Both the position numbers and the translations under genes were made by a program. The notes below the pieces were generated by a model. The model made no database searches, was not told the DNA's origin, and saw only the letters and a program-made list of their open reading frames with translations. Positions 32,246 to 46,315 of a DNA stretch of 64,000 bases are shown in pieces. Location of the stretch: the NCBI GenBank assembly GCA_902806575.1, contig CADCXD010000010.1, forward strand, positions 2,294,001-2,358,000. Direction: 5' to 3'. The DNA comes from Jackrogersella multiformis. Its lineage: Eukaryota > Ascomycota > Sordariomycetes > Xylariales > Hypoxylaceae. Each line of letters opens with the position of its first letter. Positions within the stretch are counted from its first letter, which is position 1.

Positions 32246-34034
32246 GGCAAATGAACAGCAACAACATATCGTTTCAGGACTATGTGATCTTCATGTCATC
32301 CGCAGTTGTAGCACGCAACTAAGGCTAAGGAGTTACGAAGCCTAAAGGCCAATCTCACGCAGCGCTCGTTATGTTCCCGCACCAGTACGACTCAACTACC
32401 AACTCATTCGAGCCGTCATATTACTCTTCACATTTCAATCAACAAATTTCGTTATATTCAGCTAATTCTATCTTCATTGGTCGGGCGATGCTTGGTATTT
32501 TCGGGGAACTCTTAGATATCCATCGTGCGGGAAATGAAATAATGCAGGTTATCTCATAAGGCGTTTGTCAGGTAAATCTCGGGTTATGATATTTAGTTTG
32601 TCTCTTTACCTAAAACCAGTAGATCGAATTAACACTCGTTGAAGTCTTAATAGCCGTAGCTACTATTTCTTTAGTAATATCAGCATTTCCTCGTCGTTTA
32701 ATATTCTAGAACCATCGAGGTCTTAAAATAGAAAATTCGCCCTTGTTACAGAGTTTTCGGCAACATGGGCTTCTCATTTGACTTGTATACAGCTAAATTA
32801 TTCTAGTCTCTGGGCCGCTCTTGTTGAGGCTAAAGAACACCGTACTTATTCAAATTACCAGGACTAACCTGAAACTCATCAAAGGTATCCGTTAATACCC
32901 TGACTAAGGTTCCTCATCATTAGTGTAGAATGAAGTCTAATTGGCAGTTGGATGTGGCTATATGGTTGCTGGGCCGCCCTTAGTGGAGAGTTCGCGACTT
33001 CATCAAGTTCGGGCACCCATTAAGCTCACCTGTAGAGATACAGAGCTGCTATTACACGCAGGAGGATATTCACTCTCGTTTCCGCATGGCGTTGCGCCTG
33101 TTTATCCCTTAACCTGGGTGGTACGTATGTTCCTTAGCACGCTGCCTACACGATGATTTTGAAGTACTAAAATAACCTACTAACTGAATGGGCATCAAGA
33201 CATCCTGGAAATTACAAGGGTTCTTAAACTGTATTTTGAAAAAATTAGAAGTTCACGATTGCCGGTTGAGGTTTGTGGTGTCAAGTTCCCCGGCCCTGTC
33301 GATCATCTACGGTTGCATCCGTGTCACGCTAACAACCAACAGCATCATGACGCACGTATTCTATATAACTATCGTACAAGGGGTCTGTATTAGGTAAATA
33401 ATCGGCATTTAAAGATCTCCATGCACAATGTTTCGCTCTTAAGCTTTGGTTCGGTTTATAAGGCTTCGCCATAGATAACCACCTTCGTGCGAAGTTAAAT
33501 CTATCCCACTTGTTATACTTGATATCACGCCGATTCTAGATTAAAGGCAGGCCATTGGGAGCGATAGACTGTGCCGTAATGATGGATACCGAGACTTCGG
33601 GGTTGGATACGGCTAAGAACAAGGGGGTTACAAAAGCCTACAAAGCATTGATGGAAAATAGCAATGTATTTCTTTGACAGTTGACCAACTATAAACCTTC
33701 ATAATTTGTTAAAGCATACCCCAGTGACACTCTTGGCTGTTGGTTCATGGTTACTGTTGCAATGGGGCACCCTAGGACCCCCGGGCTCTACCAACCAGTT
33801 TTATCTACCACTACCACCTGTGCATGAGAAGCCCCCATAAGACATTGCGGCACAGCTATATCATGAGACTCGTCAAACCTTGGAGGCCGTGGATGGCCTT
33901 GAAAGGGGGTTATGATCGATCTAAGATAAAGCTACCGACATATGCCACTTTGCGTTTACCATCAACGTTTCAATGTTTGTAATATATCATATCTTCGCCA
34001 GCTTGTCGAATCCGAGATCGAAGGGTGAATTGCG
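32246..34034. other. Intergenic region
   Basis: Nothing convincing in about 1.8 kb. Open frames of up to about 70 codons show no motifs. The last part is the promoter side of the disrupted rhodopsin-domain gene. Confidence 0.6.
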
Positions 34035-34404
34035 ATGGCGGAAGTTGGTATAATCCCTCCACCGGAGGGAGTGACTCCAGACTTTTACAGCTGGACGTAC
34101 ACTCAACATGCCCTCGTTTCGGTTTTTGCGTTTTCTTTCGTATTTGCGACTTTGTTCGTGGCTCTGCGATTGTACACGAGTTTCTTCATCGTGAAGAAGC
34201 TGGATTGGGATATTCGTGCGTCTCGAGGATCCCCTCTCCTGCTAACTCCCGAATTGCTAACTTTTGGATAGCTTTCATTCTTGCCGCGTGGGGAGCATCG
34301 CTGGCTTTCTTCGTTGGGATCATTTTAGGTATGAAACCTACTTCGTCCGCTTGATGGTTACGTGCTGACTAGGTTATAGCAAGGCCGGCCGGCTTCGGCA
34401 GACA

Positions 34405-34409
34405 TTTAT
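34405..34409. repeat. Target-site duplication TTTAT (left copy; right copy 41196-41200)
   Basis: TTTAT stands directly before the TGTGACAAGG start of the left LTR and again directly after the ATAACA end of the right LTR. This 5-bp duplication marks integrase-mediated insertion into the membrane-protein gene. Confidence 0.9.
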
Positions 34410-34722
34410 TGTGACAAGGGCAATAGGGCTTGGAACTGTAGTTCAAATTTGAGTAATAATTCTTTATGGTCTTAAGGTCTTTGCCTTTTATTTCTTTTTC
34501 CGAAGCGAGACGTAATGATTTATATGTATATAATTTAAATATTTTTTAAAGCGTTGTTGGCGCTTTTTTAATTTTATTAGTTTAGTTTTATATATATTAA
34601 TTAAGTTTTTTAATTAACTTTATTTAATAGCTTTATTTTATAAGTTTTAATATATTTTATATTTATTAATTTATATGTATATATTAATTATATTTTGTTT
34701 TATAAAGTTTATTTATATAATA
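34410..34722 (-). repeat. LTR of copy 1, left (3' LTR in coding sense)
   Basis: 313 bp, starting TGTGACAAGG on the plus strand. It aligns by eye along its length with 40881-41195; differences are nearly all transitions. Its outer edge keeps G and C where the inner copy has A and T. Confidence 0.9.
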
Positions 34723-37009
34723 TTAGCTTTTTCTTTTTTAATATTCGATTTTAAATATTTTAAAGGACTATAAAATTACGAGGTTTATTAATATATTATT
34801 TATAAAATAATTTAATTATTGTTTTTATTTTATCGTTAAATATATATTTATAAAGTTTTTAAGTTTAATATTTTTTAACCGATTAACTTTTTTATTTTAT
34901 AAGATATTTTATTTTATTTTAATTTTTAATAAAGTTTATAACTTATTTTATTTAATAATTTTTAAATTTTATCGGGATTATTTTACGTAAAATTTAATTG
35001 AAGTTAAAAAGTTTTTAATTATTAACGCGATAAGGTTTAATAAATAAAATATAAAACGAATTATATATTTTTTAACCTTTAAATAAAGTAAGTTTTTTAT
35101 TTAGTTTTTTAATAAGGCGTTTAGTTTTAATATTTTTTATATTAAATATTACGAATTGTTTTTTTTAAAAAGTTAATATATTTTTTTGTTATTTATTTAA
35201 ATATTTTTATGTTTTTTAATATATATATAATTTATTTTCCGGATTATATAAAATGTTTATAAAAAGGTTATAAACGGTTAAATAATAATTATAATTAATA
35301 TAAAAAAATATAAATTATATTAATAATAAAGTAATATTATTATAAATAAATTTAATTATTACGAAAAAGTTTTTTTAATTATTTATTTCGTAATTAACGA
35401 AAACCTTAAAATAAATTTTTAAAATTTAATTAAAGCGTTTTATTTAACTATTAATTTATAAGTGAAACGTAATACTTATACAGGATTTAATTTTTATTAA
35501 TTTAAGGAAGTTTTTTTAAATATAAGAAATAAATTTAAAGTTTTTATCAAAAATAATATTTAATGGTACGTTATATAGTTTTTAATATTATTTGGTAAAG
35601 ATTTTAATTAAATTATCGAACTTTTTTTTTTTTTTTAAAAGGAATAAAATAAATTATTTTTAAGAATGGATTTATTATTATTTAAATAAAATTATAACCG
35701 TTCGATAAAAGAAGGTTTATAATAAAATTTATTATTATTATTAATTAAAGTTTATAATGTAATTTTATCGGTTAAAAATATTTATATAAAGCGTGACGAG
35801 GAATTTTATTTTGTTAATATTTTAAATATTTTCGTACGTAATTTCGAATAATATTTTTAATATTTAATTATTAAAAGTTTTAAATAATTAATTTTAAGGT
35901 TTTATTTATTTTTATATATTTAATAATAAAGGTATTATATTTAAAAAAAAAAAATTCTTTTTAAAATTTTATAAATATTTAAAGCTTACTTTTTTAATAT
36001 AAAAGATTATCTTATAAAATAACGTTTTTAAAAAAAATTATAATTTACGTAATATATTCCAGGTCGTTAATAATTACTTTCTTTAATTTTTTTATAAAGT
36101 TAAGAGCTTAATTAAAAGTAATAAAGCTATATAGTCTTTTTAATATAACGAAAACGATTTTTAAAAAAACGGATAAAGTTTTTTAAAAGTGCGAAAAATA
36201 TTTATTTTATAAAATCAATTTTATAAATTAGTTTTTAACTTCCATTTTTTTAGGTCGATATTACGATAATTTAAAGAAAATATTAGCTTTATTATTTTAT
36301 TTTTTTAATCGGTAATTAATAATAAATTAATATAATAATAATTTTTATACGTATTAAACTTAATATTAATTTAAGATTTTAATCGTTATAAAGTAAATTA
36401 AATTTTAATAATTAAAATAAACTTTAATTTAATATTTAATACTTTTTAAATATTAATGCTATTTTTTAAAAAAATTTATTATAGTTAATAATTCTTTATT
36501 ATAAATCTTATAATTTATTTTTACCGGCGTAAATTTACGAAAATAATAAATTATTAATTTAAGTTTATTTTATTTATTTTTTTAAAAAAGAATAACGTTA
36601 ATAATATAATCCGATATATCGGTTTTAATATAAGTTTATTTCAAAAGATTAAAATATATTATAATAAAAGCTTAAATAAACCGGAATTTAAGTTCTTTAA
36701 AAAATTTATTTATTTCCTCGGTTTACTTTTAATCTTTTTTATTTCCTTTATTTACGTTAATAATCGGTTTTATTATTTCCGAGAATTTTTTTATAAATTA
36801 TCGATAAAAATTTATAAAATTAATAAACTATTAAAATCTTTTAAAAAATTTAAGTATTTTTTAATTATTAATATAATTAACTTTATTTTAAGCTATTAAA
36901 ATGTTATTTATTTCGATAATATATCTTAAAAAGTTCACTTTTTATATTTTTTAAAAATACTTCCGTAAATTAACTATTAAATAAAATTTTATAAATTTTT
37001 TTAAGACTT

Positions 37010-37196
37010 TTTTAATAATCTTATCGTATTCCTTTATCGTATTCGTATAAATAAAAAAATTATTTAAATATATTATAAAATTTAAATCAATAAAATCTTA
37101 AAAAATATTATTTATTATTAATTAAAAAGTTATAAAAACGTTAATTAATTTAAATAATATTATTAAATATTTAAAAAGGTTATATTTATAACGAAA
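37010..37196 (-). pseudogene. Reverse transcriptase remnant of copy 1
   Basis: On the minus strand from 37196 the frame reads FRYKYNLFKYLIILFKLIN and, after stops, IIYLNNFFIY. This matches the Ty3/gypsy palm region, where the catalytic YLDD box is normally found; here both aspartates read as Asn, as G-to-A mutation would give. The surrounding frame has several stops. Nothing functional remains. Confidence 0.8.
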
Positions 37197-40100
37197 TGTT
37201 ATTTTCCATTCGTTTTTTTAATCTTAATTAAATAAAATCTTAACTTAAGATTAATCTTTATAAATTATTTTACGATTTTAAAATAAGTTTATAATTTAAA
37301 TATTAAAAATATAAAATAATAAATAAAAATAATAATATTATTTAAATTTTAATAATTAATTATTAACTTAAAAAAGTCTTAAAAATTAAATTTATCGATA
37401 AATATTATAAATATTATATAAAACGAGGTTAATTTCCGGATTTAGCCATTATTAATTATTTTATTTAATTATAATTTAAATATATTAAGTTTTTTTTTAC
37501 TTATAACGTAAAAAAGTTCTTAAAGAAATATCTTTTTTTTTAAAAATCGATAATATAATCTTAAAGTTAATAATTTAAAAAACGTTATTTTACTTTCTTA
37601 ATTATAATATATATAAATTTATAAAATTCTTTAAAAATATTTTTTAACGTTTTATTTACTTTAATATTTTTTATTATCGTTATATTAATTAACTTTTCCG
37701 GGTTATATAAGGTTAAGTTAATATAATATTTTCAATAATAAAAAGAATTAAATTAAATTTTTTTAAGGTTTAAAAAAAAGTTTATAAATTTATAAAATTT
37801 TATTTATTATTATAATATAATAATATCATATTTATTATTTAAAACGTTTAACTTAAAACTAATTTAAGAAAAATGGTTTTTTTAATGTTAAAGGATAAAA
37901 AGGTCGATATAATAACGTTTTACAAAAAAAACTTAAATTAAATCGAAAATTAATACAAATTAAGCATATTATCTTTTAATAATTAATAATTTTTATTTCT
38001 TTACTTTAAAAAGAAACATTATTAAAATTAAACTTTCGGAATTTAATAATACTTATACTTAATATTTATTTCTATTATATAATAACGTTATATTAATAAT
38101 AAATTTATATCTTAAAATTAATTTTAAACGAGGTTTTTTTATAACTTTTATTTTATCTTTAATTAATCTTTTAATTATTACGACTCGACGTACTTTATTT
38201 TAATTTAACCGTAAAATTTAATAAAATATAACGTTAAGACTTTTTAAAAATCCGAATCGAAAATTTTAATTTTTATAAAGTTACATTTATTTATACCTTT
38301 TTTTATAATAAAAATATAAGCTAAATATTATTATTTTAAAATCGTTTTATAAAGAAAACTTTATCCGGATTTAATAATAAATCCTTATTATTAACATTCT
38401 TTTTTATAAAATAAAAAAAGATTTAATAATTATCACGTTTATAACATTAATAAGATTTTTATCCTTTTTTTATTAATTTATATTTATTTAATTAATCCTT
38501 TTTAAAACATTTTTATTATTAAATTAAACTTTATCTTTTTAATTTAATCTTAACTTACTTTCGTTTTTAAGTTTATCGTTATTTTTTAAAAATCGATTTT
38601 AACTTAAATTAAAGCAATTTTTCCTTTTATAATTAACTTAACTTAACTTTAAAAGCTTTTAAGTTAAAGTAAGCTTTTTTTTTCCCGAAATATGGAGGTT
38701 AATTAACATATTTTTATATATTTAACTTACTTTTTAAATAACGGCGAAGAATTTTTTATTTATATCTAAAAGTTTTTCTTATTTAAAATAAATTAATTTA
38801 ATAATTTCGTTAAAAAATTTTTAACGATATAATTTTAAAACGTCGTTTTAAATTATTAAATTATTTTATTAAAGTTTAATAATTTAATAAAATATTAAAT
38901 AATATCTTTTTAATATTTAAGCTTATTTATTTTTTTCGAATTACGATATTTTTTCAAAAATTTTATAAAACGTTTTTAAAAAGTAATAACGTATATTACT
39001 TAAATATTAAAAACCTTTAACCGCATAACTTAATTTTTACGTTATTAATATTATAACTATACTTTTTTAAATAATAGCGATTTAATTTAATTAATACGAT
39101 AAAAATCTTTAAGAAAATTCTTCGTATATATTTTTAAATATATTTTAATTTTTATTTATTAAGTTTAAAATTTTAAAAGGTTTTTATTATTATAAACGAT
39201 AAATTTATTAAGTTATATTAAATTAACGATAATCGTAATATAAAAAAAACGAATTAATCGTTTTAAAGCTTTAAATAATTAATTATTATTACTTTAAAAT
39301 AAAGGATTTTTATCGTTATATAAAAGCGTAAAATTACCTTAAGGCGGTTTTTTAAAAAGGTTCTTAAATAATTTAAAGTTTTAAAATTAGTTATTAAAAT
39401 CGAAATTACTTAAGTTATTATTAAATATTTCGGCGGCTTTTTTAAAAGAAATTTTTTTCCTATTTTTTTAAATATAAAAAGATTAATTTTAACGAAATTA
39501 AATTATATTCGTACCCCTTTAATTATTTTCTTAACTTAAACTCGTAAAAAGAATTATAAAAAAAAAAAGTTTTTTATTTAAGCTTTCGAATTAAAATATT
39601 TAATAAATAATACTTTAAAATATATTAAATTTTTTCAATTAAAAAGATTTAATTTAATTAACGTTTTTAATATAATACGCCTTCCGATACTCTTTAAAAT
39701 AAAATTAATATTAATTAATTTATTAAAAGTTAATTAAATATTAAATTTATTAAAAATAACTTAAGTATAAGCTTTTAAGTTATTAAATTAACGGTAAGTT
39801 TTTACGTTAATATACGTAAAGTTTATATATTTTCTTATAAAAAGGTTATTAATTTAAAATTCTTTAATATAAGTTTAATTTATTACTTTTTATTAAAGAT
39901 TTTTTTATTTTTTAATATCTTAATAAAAGGTTTAAAAGGTTTATTAATAATAATTAACCATTTTTTTAAATTTATTAATAGCTTTTTATCGGGCTTAATT
40001 ATTTTATATATATTAAGTAATTATATTTTAAATTTATTACGAAAAGTTTAAATTAACTTATTAAACTTATTATTTAAAATAAGTTATTTATTCGTTTATT

Positions 40101-40880
40101 AATATTATATCGATTTAATTAAGTTAAATTATCGTATTATAAATTATTTAAATTATATTATATTAATTTCGGATTTAATTTTTATTAATAATCTAATTAT
40201 TTATAACGATAATAACAAATATTTAAATAATATAATAATTATCGTATATTTTTTAATAAAACTTAATAAATTATATAAAAAGGTTATTAAAATAAATTCC
40301 GATATTATTAATATTAAAAACGTTTTATATAATTATTTTATAATTTTAAAAGTTATAAAAAATTATAATATTATCGTTATTAAATTAAAATAATTCAAAA
40401 ATAAAGAAAAGGGTTTAAAGCGATATGTTTTTTATTTTAAATATTTTAATAAAAAATCGCATATTAAAACGTTATTTAATTTTAATAAATTCTTATAAAC
40501 GGCAATTTTCTTTATGCTTACTTTTAATTTTAAAATTTTATAAAAATAATATTATTAAAAATTTAAAAATTTATTTATCGTTTAATAAAAATAATTTAAA
40601 ATCTTATAAATTAATAAGTAATAAAGTTAAAATATAAATATTTAACTTAAATATTTATAAAATAATAAAATATAAAGTTTTTTTTATAACTATAATAACG
40701 TACGTAATAATAAAATTAATAAGTAATATTAATATAATATATTTTAATAAAAAACTTTTTTAAGTAAATTAATTACTTATAAATAATTAAAATAAAATAA
40801 TTTAATAAAATAATTAATTTTTTTTAAAAAAATATATGCTTTTTTAAAATAAGGTTTTCTTAAAATAAAAAAAATTTATC

Positions 40881-41195
40881 TATAATAAAAGCAATAAAGC
40901 TTAAAATTATAATTTAAATTTAAGTAATAATTTTTTATAATTTTAAAGTCCTTACTTTTTATCTTTTCTTATAAAACGAAGCGTAATAATTTATATATAT
41001 ATATAATTTAAATATCTCTTTAAGCGCCGTTAACGCCCTTTTAATCTTATTAATTTAATTTTACATATATTAATCAAATCTTTTAATTAACCTTATTTAA
41101 TAGCTTTATTTTATAAGTTCTAACATATCTCGTATTTATTAACTTGTATGTATATATTGATCATACTTTGCTTTGTGAAGCCTATCCGTATAACA
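40881..41195 (-). repeat. LTR of copy 1, right (5' LTR in coding sense)
   Basis: 315 bp ending ATAACA on the plus strand, followed by the TTTAT duplication. The inner half is AT-converted; the outer 90 bases next to host DNA keep many G and C bases. Confidence 0.9.
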
Positions 41196-42155
41196 TTTAT
41201 GGGATGTAACACCAACACAGCTAAATGGGTATTACAATGTAAGCTATCTTTACGAATCTTGGACTGCTTGTTATTAGATGATTATCTGCTGATGTTTTCC
41301 AAGGTTTTACTGCTCCTTGCGATCTCGTACCTTTGGCCACCAACGTTCACCAAACTCGCGATGCTAGTTCTTTACCTTCGAATCAACCCCTTTTGGCAGT
41401 TTCATGTCTTCGTTTACCTCGTGGGGTTCCTCATAACGGCGTACACCGTCGTCTTCACCATTCTATTCTCCGGCCCTTGCAACCCATTATCTGTCGGGAG
41501 CGGCGTCTGCTTGAACAACATAACGATATCGCAGGCAGTTCTAAACATCGTATCGGATATGGTCATCATTATCCTCCCTATTCCGATGATACATAAGCTG
41601 AACATGCCTATAAGGCAGAAGATAATCATTGGCCTCTTGATGGGACTAGGATCTGCGTAAGTGTATAACCCTTAACAACTTTCAACCCCATGTCGCTAAT
41701 ACGCTTCTAGAGTCGTTGTTGTATCCATCGCGCGGATTGCCTACGTGAAAGCCATGGTGCAGAACCCCGACGCGACGTGGACACAAGCCCAGGCTGCCAT
41801 ATTTTCGTCATTAGAACTGAACCTTGGCATCGTATGCAATAGCATGGCGCGTCTGAAGCCGTTCATCAGGGTTCACTTCCCCTCATGGAACATTTCCATG
41901 GACGCTTCTGGCACACCGGGAGACCATAAAAAGAATTCCAATGGTCCTCTATCGTGGAGAGGGGACAAGGCAAGTCACAGCTACCAGCTGAGAAGTGTTG
42001 AGTCTCGAGTTGGGTTCGGTGTTAAGGATAAGGGGCAAGGAAATAACAACAATATGGATATTCGTGTCACCAACAAGTTTGAGGTTGACTATGATAGGGG
42101 ACGGAGCACAGATAGTATTCTTACGCCAGAACATGATGGTACGTGCGTGGTGTAA

Positions 42156-42304
42156 AGTATTATATTTTTGGGAGAGACAACTCCCAAAGTCACTGTGCGG
42201 CTATTCTATACTTCCGAGGCTTTGTGCAAATATTACCGATTTATTATTCGAGACTGTATTCTTGTATAGGAGATCTCCATAATGTTATTTCATGATACGA
42301 TGCA
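42156..42304. other. Short host spacer before retroelement copy 2
   Basis: The 3' flank of the split membrane-protein gene. Its last five bases (42300-42304, ATGCA) are the left target-site duplication of copy 2. Confidence 0.8.
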
Positions 42305-42599
42305 TGTCATACGGATAGGCTCCACGAAGCAGAGTATGATCAATATATGCATATATGTTGGTAAATACGAGATGTGTTAAAACTTATGAAATAAAGCTAT
42401 TGGATGAGGTTAATTAAAAGATTTAATTAATATATGTAAGATTAAATTAATAGGATTAAGAGGGCGTTAACGGCGTTAAAGGAGATATTTAGATTGTATA
42501 TATATAGGTTATTACGCCTCGTTTTGTAAGAAGAGAAAAAAGGTAAGGACTTTAAGATTATAGAGAATTATAATTTTAAGTTTTATTGTCTTTGTTATA
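42305..42599 (+). repeat. LTR of copy 2, left (5' LTR)
   Basis: 295 bp starting TGTCATACGGATAGG. It is about 18 bp shorter than the other LTRs because of a deletion near its inner end. The outer 80 bases are little mutated. Confidence 0.88.
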
Positions 42600-45500
42600 G
42601 ATAATTTTTTAATTTTTAAGAAGATCTTATTTTAAAAAAGCACGTGTTTTTTGGAAGAAAGTTAATTCTTTTATTAAATTATTTTATTTTAGCTATTTAT
42701 GAGTGATTAATTTATTTGGAGAAGTTTTTTATTAAAGTATATTATATTAGTATTACTTATTAATTTTATTATTACGTATGTTATTATGGTTATAAAGGAA
42801 ATTTTATATTTTATTATTTTATAAATATTTAAGTTAAATATTTATATTTTAACCTTATTATTTATTGATTTATAAGATCTTAAATTACCCTCGTTAAATA
42901 ACAAATAATTCTTTGAGTCTTTAATAATACCTGTTTTATAAGATTTTAAAGTTAAAGGTAGGTATAAAGAAAATTATTGTTTATAAGAACTTATTAAGAT
43001 TAGATGACGTTTTAATATGCGATTCCTTATTAAGATATTTAAAATAAAGAATATATTATCTTAAGACTTTTTTTTTATTCCTGGATTATCTTAATTTAGT
43101 AACGATAATGTTGTGATTTTTTATAATCCTTAAGATTATAAAATAGTTATATAAGATATTTTTAATATTAATAATATTAAAGTTAGTTTTAATAATCTTT
43201 TTGTATGATTTATTAAGCTTTATTAAAAAATATACGATAATTATTATATTATTTAAATATTTATTATTATCGTTACGGGTAATTAAATTATTAATAAGGA
43301 TTAAATCTAAAATTAATATAATATAGTTTAAATAATTTATAATATAATAATTTAATTTAATTAAATCGGTATAATGTTAATAAATAAATAAATAACTTAT
43401 TTTAAATAATAAATTTAATAAGTTAATTTAAACTTTTTATAATAAGTTTAAAATATAATTACTTAATATATATAAAATAATTAAACCCAATAAAAAGTTA
43501 TTAATAAGCTTAAAAAAATAATTAATTATTATTAATAAATTTTTTAAACCTTTTATTAAAATATTAAGAAATAAAAGGATCTTTAATAAAAGATAATAGA
43601 TTAAGTTTATATTAAAGAATCTTAAATTAACGGCCTTTTTATAAAAAAATATATGGACCTTACGTATATTAATATAAAAACCTATCGTTAATTTAATAAC
43701 TTAAAAATTTATATTTAAGCTGTTTTTAATAAATTTAATATTTAATTAACTTTTAATAAATTAATTAATATTAATTTTATCTTAAAAAGCATTGAAAAGC
43801 ATATTATATTAAAAACGTTAATTAAATTAAGTCTTTTTAATTAAAAAAATTTAATATATTTTAAAATATTATTTATTAAATATTTTAATTTAAAAACCTA
43901 AATAAAAAACCTTTTTTTCTTATAATCCCTTTTATAAATCTAGGTTAAAAAAATAATAAAAAAGGCCCAAATATAATTTAATTTTACTAAAATTAACCCT
44001 TTTATATTTAGAAATAATAGGGAAGGAATTCTTCTTAAAAGGGTTACCAAAATATTTAATAATAACTTAAGTAACTTTAATTCCGATAACCAATTTTAGA
44101 ACCTTAAATTACTTAAGAATCCTTTTAAAAGATTACCCCGGGGCAATTCCATACCCTTATACGATAACAAAAATCCTTTACTTTAAAATAATAATAATTA
44201 TTTATTTAAAGCTTTAAAATAATTAATTTATCTTTTTTATGTTATAATTATCGTTAATTTAATATAATTTAATAAATTTACTATTTACAATAATAAAGAT
44301 CTTATAAAATTCCAAATCTGGTAAATAAAAGTTAAGATATATTTAGAAATGTATGTAAAAAATTTTCCTAAAGATTTTTATCGTATTAATTAGATTAGAT
44401 TGTTATTATCCGAAAAAGTATAGTTATAATATTAATAACGTAAAAACTAAGTTATATGGTTAAAAATCTTTAACACTTAAATAATATACGTTATTACTTT
44501 TTAAAAGCGTTTTATAAACCTTTCGAAAAAATATTATAACTTAAAAAAGATAAATAAGTTTAAATATTAAAAGAACGTTACTTAATATTTTACTAAGTTA
44601 TTAAACCTTAATAAAATAGTTTAATGGTTTAAAATGACGTTTTAAAATTATATCGTTAAAACCTTCTTTAACGAAATTATTAAATTAATTTATTTTAAAT
44701 AAGGGGGATTTTTGGATATAAATAAAAAATTTCTTATCGCTATTTAGGAAATAGGTTAAATATATAAAAATATATTAATTAATCTCGATATTTTAGGAAA
44801 AGGAAGGTTTGCTTCGACTTAAAAGCCTTTAAAATTAAGTTAAGTTAATTGCGAAAAAAAAAACCGCTTTAATTTAAGCTAAAATCGATCCTTAAGAAAT
44901 AACGATAAACCTAAAAACGAAGGTAAATTAAGATTAAACTAAAAAGATAAGGTTTAGTTTAATAATAAAGATATTTTAAAAGGGATTAATTAAGTAAATA
45001 TAAATTAATAAAAGAAAAATAAAAAATCCTATTAACGTTATAAACGTAATAATCATTAAATCCTTTTTTATTTCGTAAAAAAAAACGTTAATAATAAGGA
45101 TTTACTATTAAACCTAGATAAAATCTTTTCCGTAAAATAATCTCAAAATGATAATACCTAACTTATACCTTTACCATAAAAAAAGATATGAATAGATATA
45201 GCCTTACGAAAATTATCTTATCCTCAAATTATGGAAATCGAAAATTTCGATTTGGATTTTTAAAAGGCTTTAACGTTGTATCTTATCGGATTTTACGGCT
45301 AAATTAAGGTAAAATATGCTAAGCCGTAATAATTAAAAGATTAACCAAAGATAAAATAAAAGTTATAAAAAAACCTTACTTAAAATTAACTTTAAGATAT
45401 AAACCTATTATTAATATAATATTATTATATAATAAAAATAAATATTAAGTATAAATATTATTAAATTCTGGAAGCTTAATCCTAATAATATTTTTTTTTA

Positions 45501-46315
45501 AAATAAAAAAATAAAAGTTATTAATTATTAAAAAATAATATATTTGATCTATATTAATTTTCGATTTAACTTAAATCCTTTTTATAAGACATTATTATAT
45601 CAATTCCTTTATTTTTTATTATTAAAAAAACCATTTTTTTTAAATTAACTTTAAATTAAACGCCTTAAATAATAAATGCGATATTATTATACTATAATAA
45701 TAAATAAAAATCTATAAGTCCGTAAATTTTTTTTTAAATCTTAAAAAAATTAGGTTTAATTCTTCCTATTATTAGAAATACTATATAAGTTTAATCTTAT
45801 ATAATCTAGAAAAGTTAATTAATATGATAATAATAAAAAATATTAAAATAAATAAAGCGTTAAGGAATGTTTTTAAAGAATTCTGTGAATTTATGTATAT
45901 TATAATTAAAAAAATAAAGTAATATCTTCTAGATTATTAACTATAAGATTATTTTATCGATTTTTAAGAAGGAAAGATATTTTTTTAAGGACTTTTTTAT
46001 GTTATAAGCGAAAGGGAATTTAATATATTTAAATTATAATTAAATAAAATAATTAATAATAATTAAATTTGGAAATTAACTTTATTTTGCGTAGTATTTA
46101 TAATATTTATTGATAAATTTGATCTTTAAGATTCTTTTAAGCTAATAATTAATTATTAAAGCTTAAATAATATTATTATCCTTATTTATTATCTTATACC
46201 TTTAATATTTAAACTATAAGTTTGTTTTAGAATTACAAAATAATTTATTAAAATTAATTTTAAGTTAAGATTCCACCTTATTAAAATTAAAAAAAGAAAC
46301 GAATAGAAAATAATT

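Larger units (their letters stand above)
34410..41195 (-). mobile_element. RIP-mutated Ty3/gypsy-type LTR retrotransposon, copy 1
   Basis: A 6786-bp element with LTRs at both ends and a TTTAT target duplication. The coding direction is minus. A pyrimidine run just inside the left LTR (34727-34740) is the complement of a polypurine tract, and a Ty3-type reverse transcriptase remnant reads on the minus strand at 37196-37010. The interior is extremely AT-rich with stops in every frame, as expected of RIP. The same family occurs as copy 2 at 42305-49206. It is non-autonomous in its present state. Confidence 0.92.
34035..42155 (+). pseudogene. Rhodopsin-domain (SAT4/PTH11-like) membrane protein gene split by an LTR retrotransposon
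   Basis: Exon pieces: 34035-34215, 34272-34328 and 34380-34409, then 6.8 kb of retrotransposon, then 41201-41238, 41304-41656 and 41711-42155. Leaving out the element and one TTTAT copy, the exons add up to a continuous 367-codon frame with intact GT..AG introns. The insertion falls in the conserved segment between GFGRHL and WDVTPTQLNG, right after TM3. Visible membrane segments include HALVSVFAFSFVFATLFVALRL, FILAAWGASLAFFVGIIL, VLLLLAISYL, FHVFVYLVGFLITAYTVVF and VLNIVSDMVIIILPIPM; the PCNP and VSDMVIIILPIPMIHKLNM stretches are typical of the family. The C-terminus is a polar cytoplasmic tail. No other premature stop was found, so the element is the only visible lesion. A full-length product is very unlikely. 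Confidence 0.9.

Noticed and set aside
40425..40637. 70-codon Lys/Asn/Ile-rich frame inside retroelement copy 1
   Set aside because: Composition reflects AT conversion. The element is coded on the other strand and is full of stops.
41148..41660. Frame starting inside the right LTR and running into the membrane-protein exons
   Set aside because: The apparent N-terminus is LTR and intron sequence read through by chance. The real exon starts at 41304.
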